64,000 nt of DNA. It comes from Lachnospiraceae bacterium UBA7196 (GTDB lineage: Bacteria; Bacillota; Clostridia; Lachnospirales; Lachnospiraceae). The stretch is from contig DKUU01000006.1 of assembly GCA_002490835.1 (NCBI GenBank), positions 106,909-170,908 on the forward strand. The letters are read 5' to 3'. The position numbers and the translations under genes were made by a program. Of this stretch, positions 16,325 through 25,587 are shown piece after piece. A model generated the notes under the pieces. It was not told the origin of the DNA and did not search any database. It was given only the letters and a program-made list of their open reading frames with translations. How positions within the stretch are numbered: position 1 is the first letter of the stretch; every line of letters starts with the position of its first letter.

Positions 16325-17875
16325 TTATTGGATACCGTATTTAACCACTACCGAGTTTAAATGAAACATGGACGCAACCGCTTCATTGGTCTGCTCTCCC
16401 GGCACATCAGCTATGCCCTGTGAATAAGTCACCCGCGTAGGCGGTAACGATGGCATTTCCAAACAAATATCTGTTCCATCTTCAGCAGCCTCCAGAGCAT
16501 AAAGCACCTCCTTGCGGATAGAAAAAACGTCTTGTACAGTTCCGTTTGTAAATTCGCGAATCAGCTCAAAAGAATACCCATAGCCGGTCTCTTTCATAGA
16601 ATGATTCAGAAACAAAAAACCTGCTGTACACAAGAAAATACCGCACAGAACACCTAACAAATAGAAAAATCGATTACGCTTCTCTTTGTCCGGCAACATT
16701 TGAGAGATGCACAGTGCTGCATAAATAATGGTAAATATAAGGGAAAACCGTATTTCAAAATCTGCCGTATACTTGGTCCTGTCATTGTAAAGCCCTGTGC
16801 CATGATATCCCAAAATAACCGGGAAAATACATAAATACTGACTGATAATCACGCTGCAAACCACCAAGAACGCACTAAACCAATTGACAGGCCGCTCTTT
16901 CTTTAGCACCTTCTCTCCAAAAAAGATACAAATCAGGAACAAAGTTATTGCCACTGCAATAAACATCGGATCACGCAAAATTTGTCCAAGCTCTTCCTTG
17001 TGACAGACAAAAGTATCCTTTACGGCATCTATCAAGCCGTAATTAATGCCCTCTTCCTCCATGGTGAGCTCGCTTCTTCTCATGCTGCCGGGTGATGTCG
17101 CATTGATGACCGCACCAAAAAAGGATACAAGAACCGGGAGTATAATCCAAAAATAAAATTGCTTTCTATAGGACTCTGCCGATAAAATCACCACCAACAA
17201 TGCAATCAACTGCCACGAACAAACAAAAGAAGCCACCTGAGGACAGGTACCCGCTGCTATAAATGCAAATAACACGGAGCTAATATAGTATCTCCTCTTT
17301 TGAGATCGGCAATTCGCCAGAAAGAAACACCCTATGGAAAGAAACAGGCTGTTGATACCAACTAAATATCCGACAGCTGCCGTATACCAATAAAATATTT
17401 CTCTGCCAATCCATGTCCCCGGCAGTCCCAGCGCAGCAAACAACAGCACCGCATAAAGAAATAATTTTCTATTCTGTCTGCCATGCCATGCTTCGATGCC
17501 TTCCGCTGGCTGCGAAAAATTTATTATTCCATTTACCATAAAAAATAATGAAAATTCAAAAAAGGCAGATAATATTACCATAACAATACGGAAACCATTT
17601 AATCCAAAACGGGTATAAGGCAAAATAGTGAACAGCAGCAAGTTTGACACATATCTTCCCTCCCATGTCATATAATAATTCCAAGCCGCCAAAAAATGTC
17701 CACGCACAGAGCCCATCGCATTGGCCCATTCTGTCGAACCGTTTTCAATGATAAAATCATCTGCCGCCGGATATGTATATGCCGCGCCAAGTAACAGAGG
17801 TATCGTTAATAGGAGAATAATGCCTGTCAGCAATGCCGTAATACTCCACTCTCCTACTATTTTACCCTTTCTCAT
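16325..17875 (-). CDS. polytopic membrane protein, DUF6056-like
   Basis: A 516-residue membrane protein with about ten to twelve hydrophobic helices. The N-terminal YPAADDFIIENG, the WEGRYVSNLLL loop and the short C-terminal soluble tail recall the DUF6056 group and, more distantly, GT-C glycosyltransferases, where an acidic pair in the first outer loop (here ADD) is catalytic. That relation is inference. Start ATG 17873-17875. It is divergent from the small XRE gene and shares with it a region holding three short repeats. Confidence 0.65.
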   Translation of the reverse strand: MRKGKIVGEWSITALLTGIILLLTIPLLLGAAYTYPAADDFIIENGSTEWANAMGSVRGHFLAAWNYYMTWEGRYVSNLLLFTILPYTRFGLNGFRIVMVILSAFFEFSLFFMVNGIINFSQPAEGIEAWHGRQNRKLFLYAVLLFAALGLPGTWIGREIFYWYTAAVGYLVGINSLFLSIGCFFLANCRSQKRRYYISSVLFAFIAAGTCPQVASFVCSWQLIALLVVILSAESYRKQFYFWIILPVLVSFFGAVINATSPGSMRRSELTMEEEGINYGLIDAVKDTFVCHKEELGQILRDPMFIAVAITLFLICIFFGEKVLKKERPVNWFSAFLVVCSVIISQYLCIFPVILGYHGTGLYNDRTKYTADFEIRFSLIFTIIYAALCISQMLPDKEKRNRFFYLLGVLCGIFLCTAGFLFLNHSMKETGYGYSFELIREFTNGTVQDVFSIRKEVLYALEAAEDGTDICLEMPSLPPTRVTYSQGIADVPGEQTNEAVASMFHLNSVVVKYGIQ

Positions 17876-17928
17876 TTATTGTTTACCTCCCGAAACATGT
17901 CCTGTATTTTCCCAAAACCTCACTTCGA

Positions 17929-18002
17929 AATAGGTCAATATGCCCTATTTTTTATAAAAAGAATAGGTCAATTTAACCCTAATGTCAATAGGTCAATTTG
18001 CC
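17929..18002. promoter_or_regulatory. three AATAGGTCAAT repeats in the divergent promoter region
   Basis: AATAGGTCAAT with T/A-rich ends occurs at 17929, 17962 and 17987. The first two also form dyads with a following CCTA(TT). The 74-bp block lies between the membrane protein gene (minus) and the small XRE regulator (plus). Likely operators for that regulator or a shared control region. Confidence 0.6.
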
Positions 18003-18074
18003 ATAATTTAGTTGTACATTTTGAAATAATTCTGATAATAATGAAAAATAGGAGTAAAGATAAAAGGAATCGGT

Positions 18075-18314
18075 ATGGATCGTCTTAGAAAGTTAAGAAA
18101 AGAAAAGGGATATACCCAGATTAAAATGCAGCTTTTGACAGGCATCGACCAAAGCGATTATTCTAAGATCGAGAAAGGAAAACGCTACTACACTTTTGAA
18201 CAATGCAAACGAATTGCGCTTGCCTTAGATACCAGTATGGATTATCTCGCCGGACTGACAGACGATCCGAAACCCTATTCGAGAAATACACCAGAAAATA
18301 TGACAAAAGAATAA
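18075..18314 (+). CDS. small XRE family regulator
   Basis: A 79-residue single-domain DNA-binding protein. The helix-turn-helix spans residues 5-62: LRKLRKEKGYTQIKMQLLTG, then DQSDYSKIEKGKR and FEQCKRIALALDTSMDYLAG. Start ATG 18075 follows AAAAGGAATCGGT. The repeats just upstream are its likely binding sites. A stem-loop follows immediately after the stop codon. Confidence 0.88.
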   Translation: MDRLRKLRKEKGYTQIKMQLLTGIDQSDYSKIEKGKRYYTFEQCKRIALALDTSMDYLAGLTDDPKPYSRNTPENMTKE

Positions 18315-18360
18315 GCGACCCATTCTCAAAATAGAAATTGAGACGAGTCGCCTATTTATT
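18315..18360. terminator. stem-loop between converging genes
   Basis: GCGAC (18315-18319) with GTCGC (18347-18351), and inside it CTCAA with TTGAG, form an extended stem. On the plus strand it is followed by CTATTTATTTTC. It separates the XRE gene from the dehydrogenase gene coming from the other side. Confidence 0.65.
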
Positions 18361-18372
18361 TTCTTTCAAATG

Positions 18373-19452
18373 TCATTCTTTAAAAACTCCACTGCATTCA
18401 CTTCCAGCCCGCAGCTGCTCATAGATCCCGCCAAGCTGCTCCTTTGTAAGCGTTACCTCATTCAACACCGTATGCCTGTCCTTTCTGGTGTCCGCGGCCT
18501 TAAGCCACGCGTCCGTAAAGATTTCCTTTGTGATGCCCCAGTTCATAGGATCCAAATCTATTCCGTAGGCGACTAAGACCGACCGCAGCAAATGATCGTC
18601 CCGCCCCTGCAGGCGACAGCTCACGAGGCTTCCGAGTGCGACCGCCATCCCGTGAGAAATCTTGATCTCCTTGTAATTTTCTTCCAGAGAATGACAAAAC
18701 AGATGCTCCGAACCGCTGCAAGGTCTGGAATTGCCCGCGATCTCCATCGCCAGCCCGCCCAGCACCAGTGACTGTGTCAATATCTTGATAAATTCTTTGC
18801 TTTTTAGCGACTTTTCCTCGTTGTAGCACAGGGAGGACAGCGCCATGTCGGAGATCAGATAGGAAAAATCGTCCACCCGCTCTCCCCTATATGCGGCATC
18901 CAGCTTCCAGTCGTAGAGGGCCGTGTACTTGCTGATGGTATCGCCAATCCCGGACTGCAGCTGGGAAAGCGGCGCGCCCATGACCACGTTCACGTCCACC
19001 ACGATCGCTGCGGGAATCGCGCACTTTAAGGTCTTTCTGGCATCCCCTTCCGTCCCCAGTACGGAAACGGGCGAGGAGAGACTGTCATTACTGAGGGTGG
19101 TGGGCACGCAGATATAGGGAATCTTCCCCACAAAGCCCGCGTACTTCGCCACGTCTAACACCTTGCCGCCGCCTACGCCAATGATGACTTCTATGTCTTC
19201 CATACAGATATGTTTTGCCAGTTCCATCGCTTCCTGAAAGCTGTTTTCTTCCACGAGATAAAGCTCGCTCTTTGGCAGATCACGTTTCATTTCATCCAGA
19301 TAAGGCTTCATAATGGGAATCAGCGCTTCCTCGGTGACAATGATAATCTTCTTTTTCTCGATTTCCGGAATGCAGTCCGCCAGAATCTCATTTAAGCGCT
19401 CACAGGCGCCCTCCTCAATGATCAGACAGCCGGGTAAACTAAACTGGTTCAT
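18373..19452 (-). CDS. sn-glycerol-1-phosphate dehydrogenase-like protein (AraM/EgsA family)
   Basis: A 359-residue NAD(P)-dependent, metal-binding dehydrogenase. GVGGGKVLDVAKYAG is the nucleotide-binding loop, PTTLSNDSLSSPVSVL and the metal-ligand region SRPCSGSEHLFCHSLEE with later HGMAVALG place it with glycerol-1-phosphate dehydrogenases (archaeal EgsA, Bacillus AraM) rather than ordinary glycerol dehydrogenases. The family makes glycerol-1-phosphate from dihydroxyacetone phosphate. Start ATG 19450-19452 behind GGAAAGGAACGAAAG. It lies 20 bases after the GH13 gene, so it is probably co-transcribed. Exact substrate not proven. Confidence 0.8.
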   Translation of the reverse strand: MNQFSLPGCLIIEEGACERLNEILADCIPEIEKKKIIIVTEEALIPIMKPYLDEMKRDLPKSELYLVEENSFQEAMELAKHICMEDIEVIIGVGGGKVLDVAKYAGFVGKIPYICVPTTLSNDSLSSPVSVLGTEGDARKTLKCAIPAAIVVDVNVVMGAPLSQLQSGIGDTISKYTALYDWKLDAAYRGERVDDFSYLISDMALSSLCYNEEKSLKSKEFIKILTQSLVLGGLAMEIAGNSRPCSGSEHLFCHSLEENYKEIKISHGMAVALGSLVSCRLQGRDDHLLRSVLVAYGIDLDPMNWGITKEIFTDAWLKAADTRKDRHTVLNEVTLTKEQLGGIYEQLRAGSECSGVFKE

Positions 19453-19472
19453 CTCTTTCGTTCCTTTCCATA

Positions 19473-21230
19473 TTAGCGCTTCTGTCTACGAATCAGTATA
19501 CCATTGCGTAGCAGGGTATTGTCAATATAATGTCTGGAAAACAAGATTTCCCCCTCTCTTGGAATCTCGATGTCTTCCTCCTCGCAGTTGATGATGACTT
19601 CCACATAATTATCCACCCATCCCATCTTATTGAACTCGATCACTCTGGGACGATTGATCTTATTGGGAAAATGGAAATCACGGTTGCGAAGCAGCGGCTC
19701 TTCCCTTCTCAAATGCAGAAGGTTTCTGATGATGTCGATACGCTCGTTATAAGCGCCGCCATCGATTTCTTCCCACGGCATACAGCGGCGGCAGTCCGGA
19801 TCATGCCCACCCTCCATAGCGATCTCCGTACCATAATAGATACAAGGCGAACCCGGCATAGCAAAGAGCACCGCGAGCTGCTGGAAATATTCGTCCAGAT
19901 TCTTTACGTCGCTGCGAAGCCGCTTTGTATCGTGGGAATCCAAGAGATTAAACAGCACATCGTTCGTCTGCTGCATATAGCGTGTGTAGCAGCGGTTGAT
20001 GGTATACTCAAAATCCTCGTTGGTGAGGCTTTTATCGATCCAGAAATCCTTGATGCTCTCTCCTAACGGATAATTCATCACGGAGTCAAACTCGTCTCCC
20101 CTAAGCCACGGCATCGCGTCATGCCAGATTTCGCCCAGAATATAGATATCGGGATCGATCGCCTTTAAGCGCGTTCTCAGCTCCTTGCAAAAAGCGTGGG
20201 AAACCTCGTTCGCCACATCCAGACGGATGCCGTCAACGCCGTAGTTTTTCACCCAATTCTCGCAGACACCGATCAGGTAGTCGCGCACTTTCGGATTATT
20301 CGTATTCAGTTTCGGCATATTATCGAAAAAGGCAAAGGTGTAATACTGCTTCTCCCATGCGCAGCCGCCGTCTTTAAACGGCCATTCATTCACCATGAAC
20401 CAGTCAAAGTACTCCGACTGCGGTCCTTTCTCCTTCACGTCAAGCCAGGGTGCAAAATTCCTGCCGGAATGGTTAAACACACCGTCAAGCATCACGCGGA
20501 TCCCCCTGTTATGCGCCTCCCTCACCAGCGTCTTCATGGTCTCTTCGGAGCCGAAATGCGGGTCGATCTTTGTATAATCTGTGGTATCATACTTATGGGA
20601 ACTGGGCGATTCATTGATCGGCGTCAGATACAGTCCGGACACCCCAAGATCCCTGATATAATCAAGCTTATTGATGATGCCCTGCAGGTCGCCGCCGAAA
20701 AATTCCTGATTGGTGACAGAGCCTTTCGTCCGCCACGGCAGCGTCCCTTCCGGATTCAGGGAAGGATCGCCGTTGCAGAAACGCTCCGGGAAAATCTGAT
20801 ACCAGATGGTATCGTTCACCCACGCCGGAGTCACGGGAATATCCGCCGGATTCATCCACGGCATAATAAAACACTGTCTGCTCCTGCCCGCTAACGCCAT
20901 CTGCGCCTCGGAGACAAAGCCGTCCTCAAAATAAAACCATCTCTCATTCTCGGTCTGTAATTCAAAGTAATATTTTAAGCGCTTAAACTCCGGTTTGATG
21001 GTCGTCGTCCACCAAAGTTGATTTTTCAAGCGCTTCTTAAAGGGGATATTGAGCGCCTCCCCGTCCCAGCTCTCGCCGCCGCCAAGAATCCCCGACTTGA
21101 ACGGATCCCCGTGGATCAGGTTCACATACTTCACATCGTATCCTGTCCGGATATTGATGACGAGCTGGTCCTCGTCCAGAGGATAGCAGTAGTTGTCATT
21201 AGCCCTGTGATACACCGCGTTGAAATCCAT
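19473..21230 (-). CDS. GH13 alpha-glucan hydrolase (neopullulanase/cyclomaltodextrinase type)
   Basis: A cytoplasmic alpha-amylase family enzyme of 585 residues with an N-terminal beta domain (about 1-125) of the type seen in neopullulanase, cyclomaltodextrinase and maltogenic amylase. Catalytic regions: DGVFNHSG, DGIRLDVANE (nucleophile Asp), ILGEIWHDA (acid Glu) and LLDSHDTKR (third Asp). No signal peptide, so it acts on imported maltodextrins. Start ATG 21228-21230, because GGGGAGGTATCTT stands directly before it; the frame to 21275 has no such site. A LacI-type operator lies 53 bases upstream. Confidence 0.93.
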   Translation of the reverse strand: MDFNAVYHRANDNYCYPLDEDQLVINIRTGYDVKYVNLIHGDPFKSGILGGGESWDGEALNIPFKKRLKNQLWWTTTIKPEFKRLKYYFELQTENERWFYFEDGFVSEAQMALAGRSRQCFIMPWMNPADIPVTPAWVNDTIWYQIFPERFCNGDPSLNPEGTLPWRTKGSVTNQEFFGGDLQGIINKLDYIRDLGVSGLYLTPINESPSSHKYDTTDYTKIDPHFGSEETMKTLVREAHNRGIRVMLDGVFNHSGRNFAPWLDVKEKGPQSEYFDWFMVNEWPFKDGGCAWEKQYYTFAFFDNMPKLNTNNPKVRDYLIGVCENWVKNYGVDGIRLDVANEVSHAFCKELRTRLKAIDPDIYILGEIWHDAMPWLRGDEFDSVMNYPLGESIKDFWIDKSLTNEDFEYTINRCYTRYMQQTNDVLFNLLDSHDTKRLRSDVKNLDEYFQQLAVLFAMPGSPCIYYGTEIAMEGGHDPDCRRCMPWEEIDGGAYNERIDIIRNLLHLRREEPLLRNRDFHFPNKINRPRVIEFNKMGWVDNYVEVIINCEEEDIEIPREGEILFSRHYIDNTLLRNGILIRRQKR

Positions 21231-21282
21231 AAGATACCTCCCCAAGCTATCAATATAAGGCTTCCTTTGCTTCATTGCGCAA

Positions 21283-21296
21283 GGAAAACGTTTTCC
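21283..21296. promoter_or_regulatory. LacI-family type operator upstream of the GH13 gene
   Basis: GGAAAACGTTTTCC is a perfect 14-bp palindrome with the central CG typical of LacI/MalR/CcpA family operators. It sits just upstream of a possible promoter (TTGCGC, later TATATT on the minus strand), so a repressor bound here would control maltodextrin use. The regulator gene is not in the window. Confidence 0.7.
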
Positions 21297-21369
21297 ACCA
21301 ATTTCATCCTACTATATTATTTCCGGAAATGCAAGCATTTTATCGAAACAAAAAGCCTGCTGCCGGTTC

Positions 21370-21744
21370 TCACAATTTCAACGCCGCTTCCGGATTCTCC
21401 TGTTCTGCAGCCTTTTCGAAAAAACTTAAGGATTTCTCATAATCCGCGGAAACGCCAATTCCATACATATAGGCACGCCCGACCTTGACAATGCCGTCCA
21501 CGTCACCGAGAGCCGCCGCTTTCAGAGCCTTCTGCCGTATCTTGGACGATTCTTTCGGTGATTTTGCCTCTGTGACGCATTTCTCATAATATTCGTTTAA
21601 AGCTGACAGCGCATTCAGCTCTCCTTTTTTCGCCAGCTTATAAAGTTGTTTTTCCGCCTTTGCGGGATTGTCCGCCAACAGGGTTCGATATTCCTGCATT
21701 GATTCGTCCACGGTAAGCTCCTTCCTCTGTATGCTGATCTGCAT
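21370..21744 (-). CDS. small Sel1/TPR-like repeat protein
   Basis: A 124-residue soluble protein. Two or three helical Sel1-type units are visible: AEKQLYKLAKKGELNALSAL, and DGIVKVGRAYMYGIGVSADY followed by EKSLSFFEKAAEQENPEA, the latter a nearly perfect Sel1 unit (GxGxxxDxxKAxxxxxxAA). Such repeats bind other proteins. Start ATG 21742-21744 behind GGAAATGCAG. No neighbour points to a partner. Confidence 0.7.
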   Translation of the reverse strand: MQISIQRKELTVDESMQEYRTLLADNPAKAEKQLYKLAKKGELNALSALNEYYEKCVTEAKSPKESSKIRQKALKAAALGDVDGIVKVGRAYMYGIGVSADYEKSLSFFEKAAEQENPEAALKL

Positions 21745-21758
21745 TTCCTAAGTATACT

Positions 21759-21802
21759 AAAAAAGAGCGAAAATCCTTTATCGCTATCAGATTCACGCTC
21801 TT
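21759..21802 (-). terminator. terminator after the 60-residue protein gene
   Basis: On the minus strand AAGAGCG (21802-21796) pairs with CGCTCTT (21769-21763), followed by a T run (to 21759). It lies 25 bases past the stop of the gene at 21827-22009. Confidence 0.75.
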
Positions 21803-21826
21803 CTTGTTCACCGTCCTTTTACGCCG

Positions 21827-22009
21827 TCATTCCTTTATCATATCCAATTCTGTCAAATTCACGCCGGATGACGACAAAATCACTTTTAATTCAATATATC
21901 TTATTTTCATAGCCTTATATGCCGCCGAATCTTTCTCCATCAACAGCATATATTGTTGTAATCTTGAAAACTCCTCCACAGACAGCTTTAACATTTCACC
22001 TTCCGTCAT
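21827..22009 (-). CDS. small uncharacterised helical protein
   Basis: A 60-residue protein starting at ATG 22007-22009 behind AAAGGTGGTGAGCAT. The sequence is amphipathic and helical (KLSVEEFSRLQQYMLLMEKD and AYKAMKIRYIELKVIL). No motif I recognise. The strong ribosome binding site and the following terminator support a real gene. The longer frame reaching 22162 runs antisense-free into the LysM gene end and is not used. Confidence 0.65.
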   Translation of the reverse strand: MTEGEMLKLSVEEFSRLQQYMLLMEKDSAAYKAMKIRYIELKVILSSSGVNLTELDMIKE

Positions 22010-22109
22010 ATGCTCACCACCTTTTAACGAACATTTACAGGTTACAAAATTATTATAACAAAAGGGCAAAAATATGTAAAGGTTATCCCGCAAACCGTTC
22101 CCATCTATA

Positions 22110-23444
22110 TTACGGCATTTCCAGCCGCTGTCCGGGAAAAATGATTCTTCCATCCTCTCCAATCACATCCCTGTTCTTTTCATAAATCCGCGGCCAAAAA
22201 CTGCCGTCCCCATACTTTCTGCGGGCGATTTCCCAAAGCGTGTCCCCCTTCTCCACAGTCCACACACCACGTTTCGCATCTTCACCGGACACATTCTGCT
22301 CTACCGCTTCCTGCTGTCCTTCTTCCTGCTCTGCGCCTTTTTGCTGCGCATCTTTCTGTCTCTCCTTCTCCTTCTTTGCCGCTTCCTTTGCCCGCCACAG
22401 TTCCAGCTGTTCTTCTCTGTCTACGCACATTTCCCGAAAAATATTCTGCTTTTCCGCATCATAACCCGTGTGGAAATCCAGATCATAGACGGGATAATAA
22501 TCGCCGTACCGATCCAGCCAGCGCCAGTAGCCTTCTACATCCCACTTCTCGAGCCGATAGGAATCATAGGTGCTTTTTCTGGACGACCAATCCCTCCGTT
22601 TCCAATAGTCTTTCTCAAATTCCCGATACTCCGGATCGTCTTTATTGCGCCAGGAAAGAGACTCACTGTCAAAGAAGGCGCCAAACCGAACCTGCTGTCC
22701 GAGTTCTCCGGCTGCCTGTTTCTGCCGTTCATACATGCGCTCGCAGGCATCCCGAAACACCGGCTCCAGCTTCTCCTTTTGTGTGACGGACACCATGGCC
22801 ACCGGTTCCCCCAAAAGATCATACAGAGGATACCACAGCATCCAATTTTCAGAAGGCGATACGCCGGCCAGATATGCCTTCTCCTCATAATGCTCTTTGG
22901 AACATTCATACAGGATATATTCAAACATTTTCTGGTGGAAATCCGTTCCCAACTCCACGCCGTGATCCGTTTTCTTCACCCAGACATAGAAAACAAAATA
23001 GCCCTTAAAATCCCCAGCCCGGCGCTTCTCCACACCCATATAAGTCAGATCATTCTCCTGCCGGCCGTCCGGATCCGTTTTGGACTCGTCATACCATTTG
23101 CAAGGAAACAGATACAGATAGGGCTCCGTCAATCTGTCCCCGGCGAAAAACCATTCGTCGCCAAACAGTTCATGGCCTTCGCGGACGATTTCTCCGAGCT
23201 TGATCACTTCCTGCTCTAAGAGCATATCGGAAAGCATATTCTGCGCCAATTCCCAATACAAATCCGCCTCGCTCGGTTCTGCTCCCGCCTCCCGTTCGGC
23301 ACTACGGCGCTCCTCCTCCGCCTTCTGCCTTGCGGCAAAGCGCTTATCCTCCGCCATCCAGCCGCCTATGGCCGCAAACAGCACCAGCAGCAGAATCGAG
23401 ATACCTCCTAAGATTCTTTTCCCAGTCACTTCTCTCCATTTCAT
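22110..23444 (-). CDS. membrane-anchored LysM protein
   Basis: A 444-residue protein with one N-terminal membrane helix (about 11-30), so most of it is outside the membrane. The middle, about 60-340, is unlike any domain I recognise and is rich in Trp, Tyr and charged residues. A Lys/Glu/Gln-rich linker (about 345-385) leads to a C-terminal LysM domain (VEKGDTLWEIARRKYGDG then FPGQRLEMP), which binds peptidoglycan or chitin-like sugars. Start ATG 23442-23444. It follows feoB by about 100 bases and may be an independent unit. Confidence 0.8.
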   Translation of the reverse strand: MKWREVTGKRILGGISILLLVLFAAIGGWMAEDKRFAARQKAEEERRSAEREAGAEPSEADLYWELAQNMLSDMLLEQEVIKLGEIVREGHELFGDEWFFAGDRLTEPYLYLFPCKWYDESKTDPDGRQENDLTYMGVEKRRAGDFKGYFVFYVWVKKTDHGVELGTDFHQKMFEYILYECSKEHYEEKAYLAGVSPSENWMLWYPLYDLLGEPVAMVSVTQKEKLEPVFRDACERMYERQKQAAGELGQQVRFGAFFDSESLSWRNKDDPEYREFEKDYWKRRDWSSRKSTYDSYRLEKWDVEGYWRWLDRYGDYYPVYDLDFHTGYDAEKQNIFREMCVDREEQLELWRAKEAAKKEKERQKDAQQKGAEQEEGQQEAVEQNVSGEDAKRGVWTVEKGDTLWEIARRKYGDGSFWPRIYEKNRDVIGEDGRIIFPGQRLEMP

Positions 23445-23549
23445 ACATGACCGCCTCTATGCGAAAATCCTCACCCATACCACGATTGCAAGCGCCCGGT
23501 GCAATCGGTATCCACACCGCCTGCATCCTGCTCCCAAAAATTGCTGTTT

Positions 23550-25559
23550 TCACACCCCCATAACCCGCATCAGCTGATACACCAGATAAGCAATCACCCA
23601 CGCCACCCCACACTGCATACAAACCACACCAAACGTTTTTAATGCAGAGCCAAGTTCCCGCTTGATCGCCGCCACTGCCGCCACACAGGGCGTATACAGC
23701 AGGGTGAATACCAGAAAGCTCACCGCCGAAGCCGTAGAAAAGAGACTGCCAAGCGTACCGCTCAAATTCGCCATAGACGTACCCGTGAGAACGCCCAGAC
23801 TGCTCACCACTGCCTCCTTGGCCGTAAAACCACAGATCAGCGCCGTGGCCGCCCGCCAGTCGTTAAACCCCAGCGGAGAAAAGACAGGCGCGATCAATTT
23901 CCCCACCATGGCAAGCAGGCTTTCGCCTGAGTCTGTCACGGCATTCAGTCTGGTATCAAAAGTCTGTAAGAACCAAATAGCGAGCGTTGCCAGAAAGATC
24001 ACCGTAAAGGCCCTCTGTACAAAGTCCTTCGCCTTATCCCACATCAAAAGGACAACACTCTTTGCGGAAGGAAACCGATAATTCGGAAGTTCCATCATAA
24101 AGGGCGTCGGCCTTCCGCGAAATGCCGTTTTATTTAAGATGATCGCACTGACTAATCCGACCAGCACGCCCAACAAATAGAGCGCAAACATCACAAGCGC
24201 CGTCCGCCTCTCAAAGAAGGCCGCCGCAAACAGCGCGTAGATCGGAATCTTGGCGGAGCAGCTAATATAAGGGATCAGCAGAATAGTCATCTTCCTGTCA
24301 CGCTCCGAGGAGAGCGTTCTGGTAGACATGACCGCCGGCACACTGCAGCCAAAGCCGATCAGCATAGAGACAAAGCTTTTTCCGGAAAGGCCGATCTTTC
24401 GCAAAGGTCTGTCCATCACAAAAGCGATTCTGGCCATATAACCCGAATCCTCCAAAATGGATAGAAAGAAGAACAGCACAAGTATGATCGGCAGAAAGCT
24501 CAGCACACTCCCCACCCCCGTAAAGATGCCGTCGATCACCAGACTTTTCACCACCGGATTAATGCCGTAATCCGAAAGAGCCTGCCCCGTCACCACTGCG
24601 AGAGCGTCGATAGCCATTCCCAAAAGGTCGCTTAAAAAGCTGCCGATCAGCCCGAACGTCAGATAAAAGATCGCCGCCATAATGAGCAGAAACACCGGGA
24701 TCGCCAGATACTTGTGCGTCAGCACGCTGTCCATTCTCACGCTGCGCAGATGCTCCCTGCTCTCCTTGGCCTTGATGACAGCCTTTTCGCAGACCCGCTC
24801 GATAAACGCATAGCGCATATCCGCCAAGGCTGCGTTTCTGTCCATGCCGCTGTCCTGTTCCATCTCTACAATACTATGTTCCATCAGATCCAGCTCGTTG
24901 TCCGACAGCGCCAGCCTGTCGATGATATCCTGATCGCCTTCCACGATCTTCGTGGCTGCAAAGCGGGGCGACATACCGATCCGCTCCGCATGATCCTCCA
25001 CCTGATGACTGACCGCATGGATACAGCGATGCACAGGTCCTTTCTCGCAAAAATCGGTCACTTTGGGATATATGCGCCGGGAAGACACTTCCCTGATCGC
25101 ACTGATCAGATCCTCGATCCCCTCATTTTTCACGGCGCTGATCCCCACCACGGGAATGCCGAGTTCCTCCTCCAGCTGCCTGATATCGATAGCGCCGCCG
25201 TTGCCCCGGACTTCATCCATCATATTAAGGGCCAGCACCATGGGAATATGCAGTTCCAAAAGCTGCAGGGTCAGATAGAGATTCCGCTCGATGTTGGTGG
25301 CGTCCACGATATTGATGATGCCGTCGGGCTTCTCCTGTAAAATAAAGCTGCGGGTCACGATCTCCTCATTGGTGAAAGGCCTGATTGAATAGATCCCCGG
25401 CAGGTCCACCACCGCATTCCCCTTCTCACCGCGGATATCTCCCATCTTGGAATCCACCGTCACGCCCGGAAAATTGCCCACATGTTGATTCGAACCCGTC
25501 ATCTGATTAAATAAAGTTGTCTTGCCGCTGTTCTGATTGCCTGCCAATGCGTATATCAT
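23550..25559 (-). CDS. feoB: ferrous iron transport protein B
   Basis: The Fe(II) transporter FeoB, 669 residues. The N-terminal G domain has G1 GNQNSGKTT, G3 DLPGIYS and G4 NMMDEV, followed by a helical regulatory domain. The membrane part (about 285-669) contains two Gate motifs, including GFGCSVPAVMSTRTL and GFTAKEAVVSS. The N-terminus lacks any leader. Start ATG 25557-25559. It follows feoA by 28 bases in the usual order. Ferrous uptake fits an anaerobic life. Confidence 0.97.
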   Translation of the reverse strand: MIYALAGNQNSGKTTLFNQMTGSNQHVGNFPGVTVDSKMGDIRGEKGNAVVDLPGIYSIRPFTNEEIVTRSFILQEKPDGIINIVDATNIERNLYLTLQLLELHIPMVLALNMMDEVRGNGGAIDIRQLEEELGIPVVGISAVKNEGIEDLISAIREVSSRRIYPKVTDFCEKGPVHRCIHAVSHQVEDHAERIGMSPRFAATKIVEGDQDIIDRLALSDNELDLMEHSIVEMEQDSGMDRNAALADMRYAFIERVCEKAVIKAKESREHLRSVRMDSVLTHKYLAIPVFLLIMAAIFYLTFGLIGSFLSDLLGMAIDALAVVTGQALSDYGINPVVKSLVIDGIFTGVGSVLSFLPIILVLFFFLSILEDSGYMARIAFVMDRPLRKIGLSGKSFVSMLIGFGCSVPAVMSTRTLSSERDRKMTILLIPYISCSAKIPIYALFAAAFFERRTALVMFALYLLGVLVGLVSAIILNKTAFRGRPTPFMMELPNYRFPSAKSVVLLMWDKAKDFVQRAFTVIFLATLAIWFLQTFDTRLNAVTDSGESLLAMVGKLIAPVFSPLGFNDWRAATALICGFTAKEAVVSSLGVLTGTSMANLSGTLGSLFSTASAVSFLVFTLLYTPCVAAVAAIKRELGSALKTFGVVCMQCGVAWVIAYLVYQLMRVMGV

Positions 25560-25587
25560 GATGTCCGTCCTTTTTCTGATTTACTTC

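Noticed and set aside
17929..18002. CRISPR-like short repeats
   Set aside because: Only three 11-bp copies with unequal spacing; far too short, no spacers, no cas genes. They look like operators.
22341..23219. 292-codon open frame on the plus strand
   Set aside because: Antisense to the LysM protein gene; no start signal and no family.
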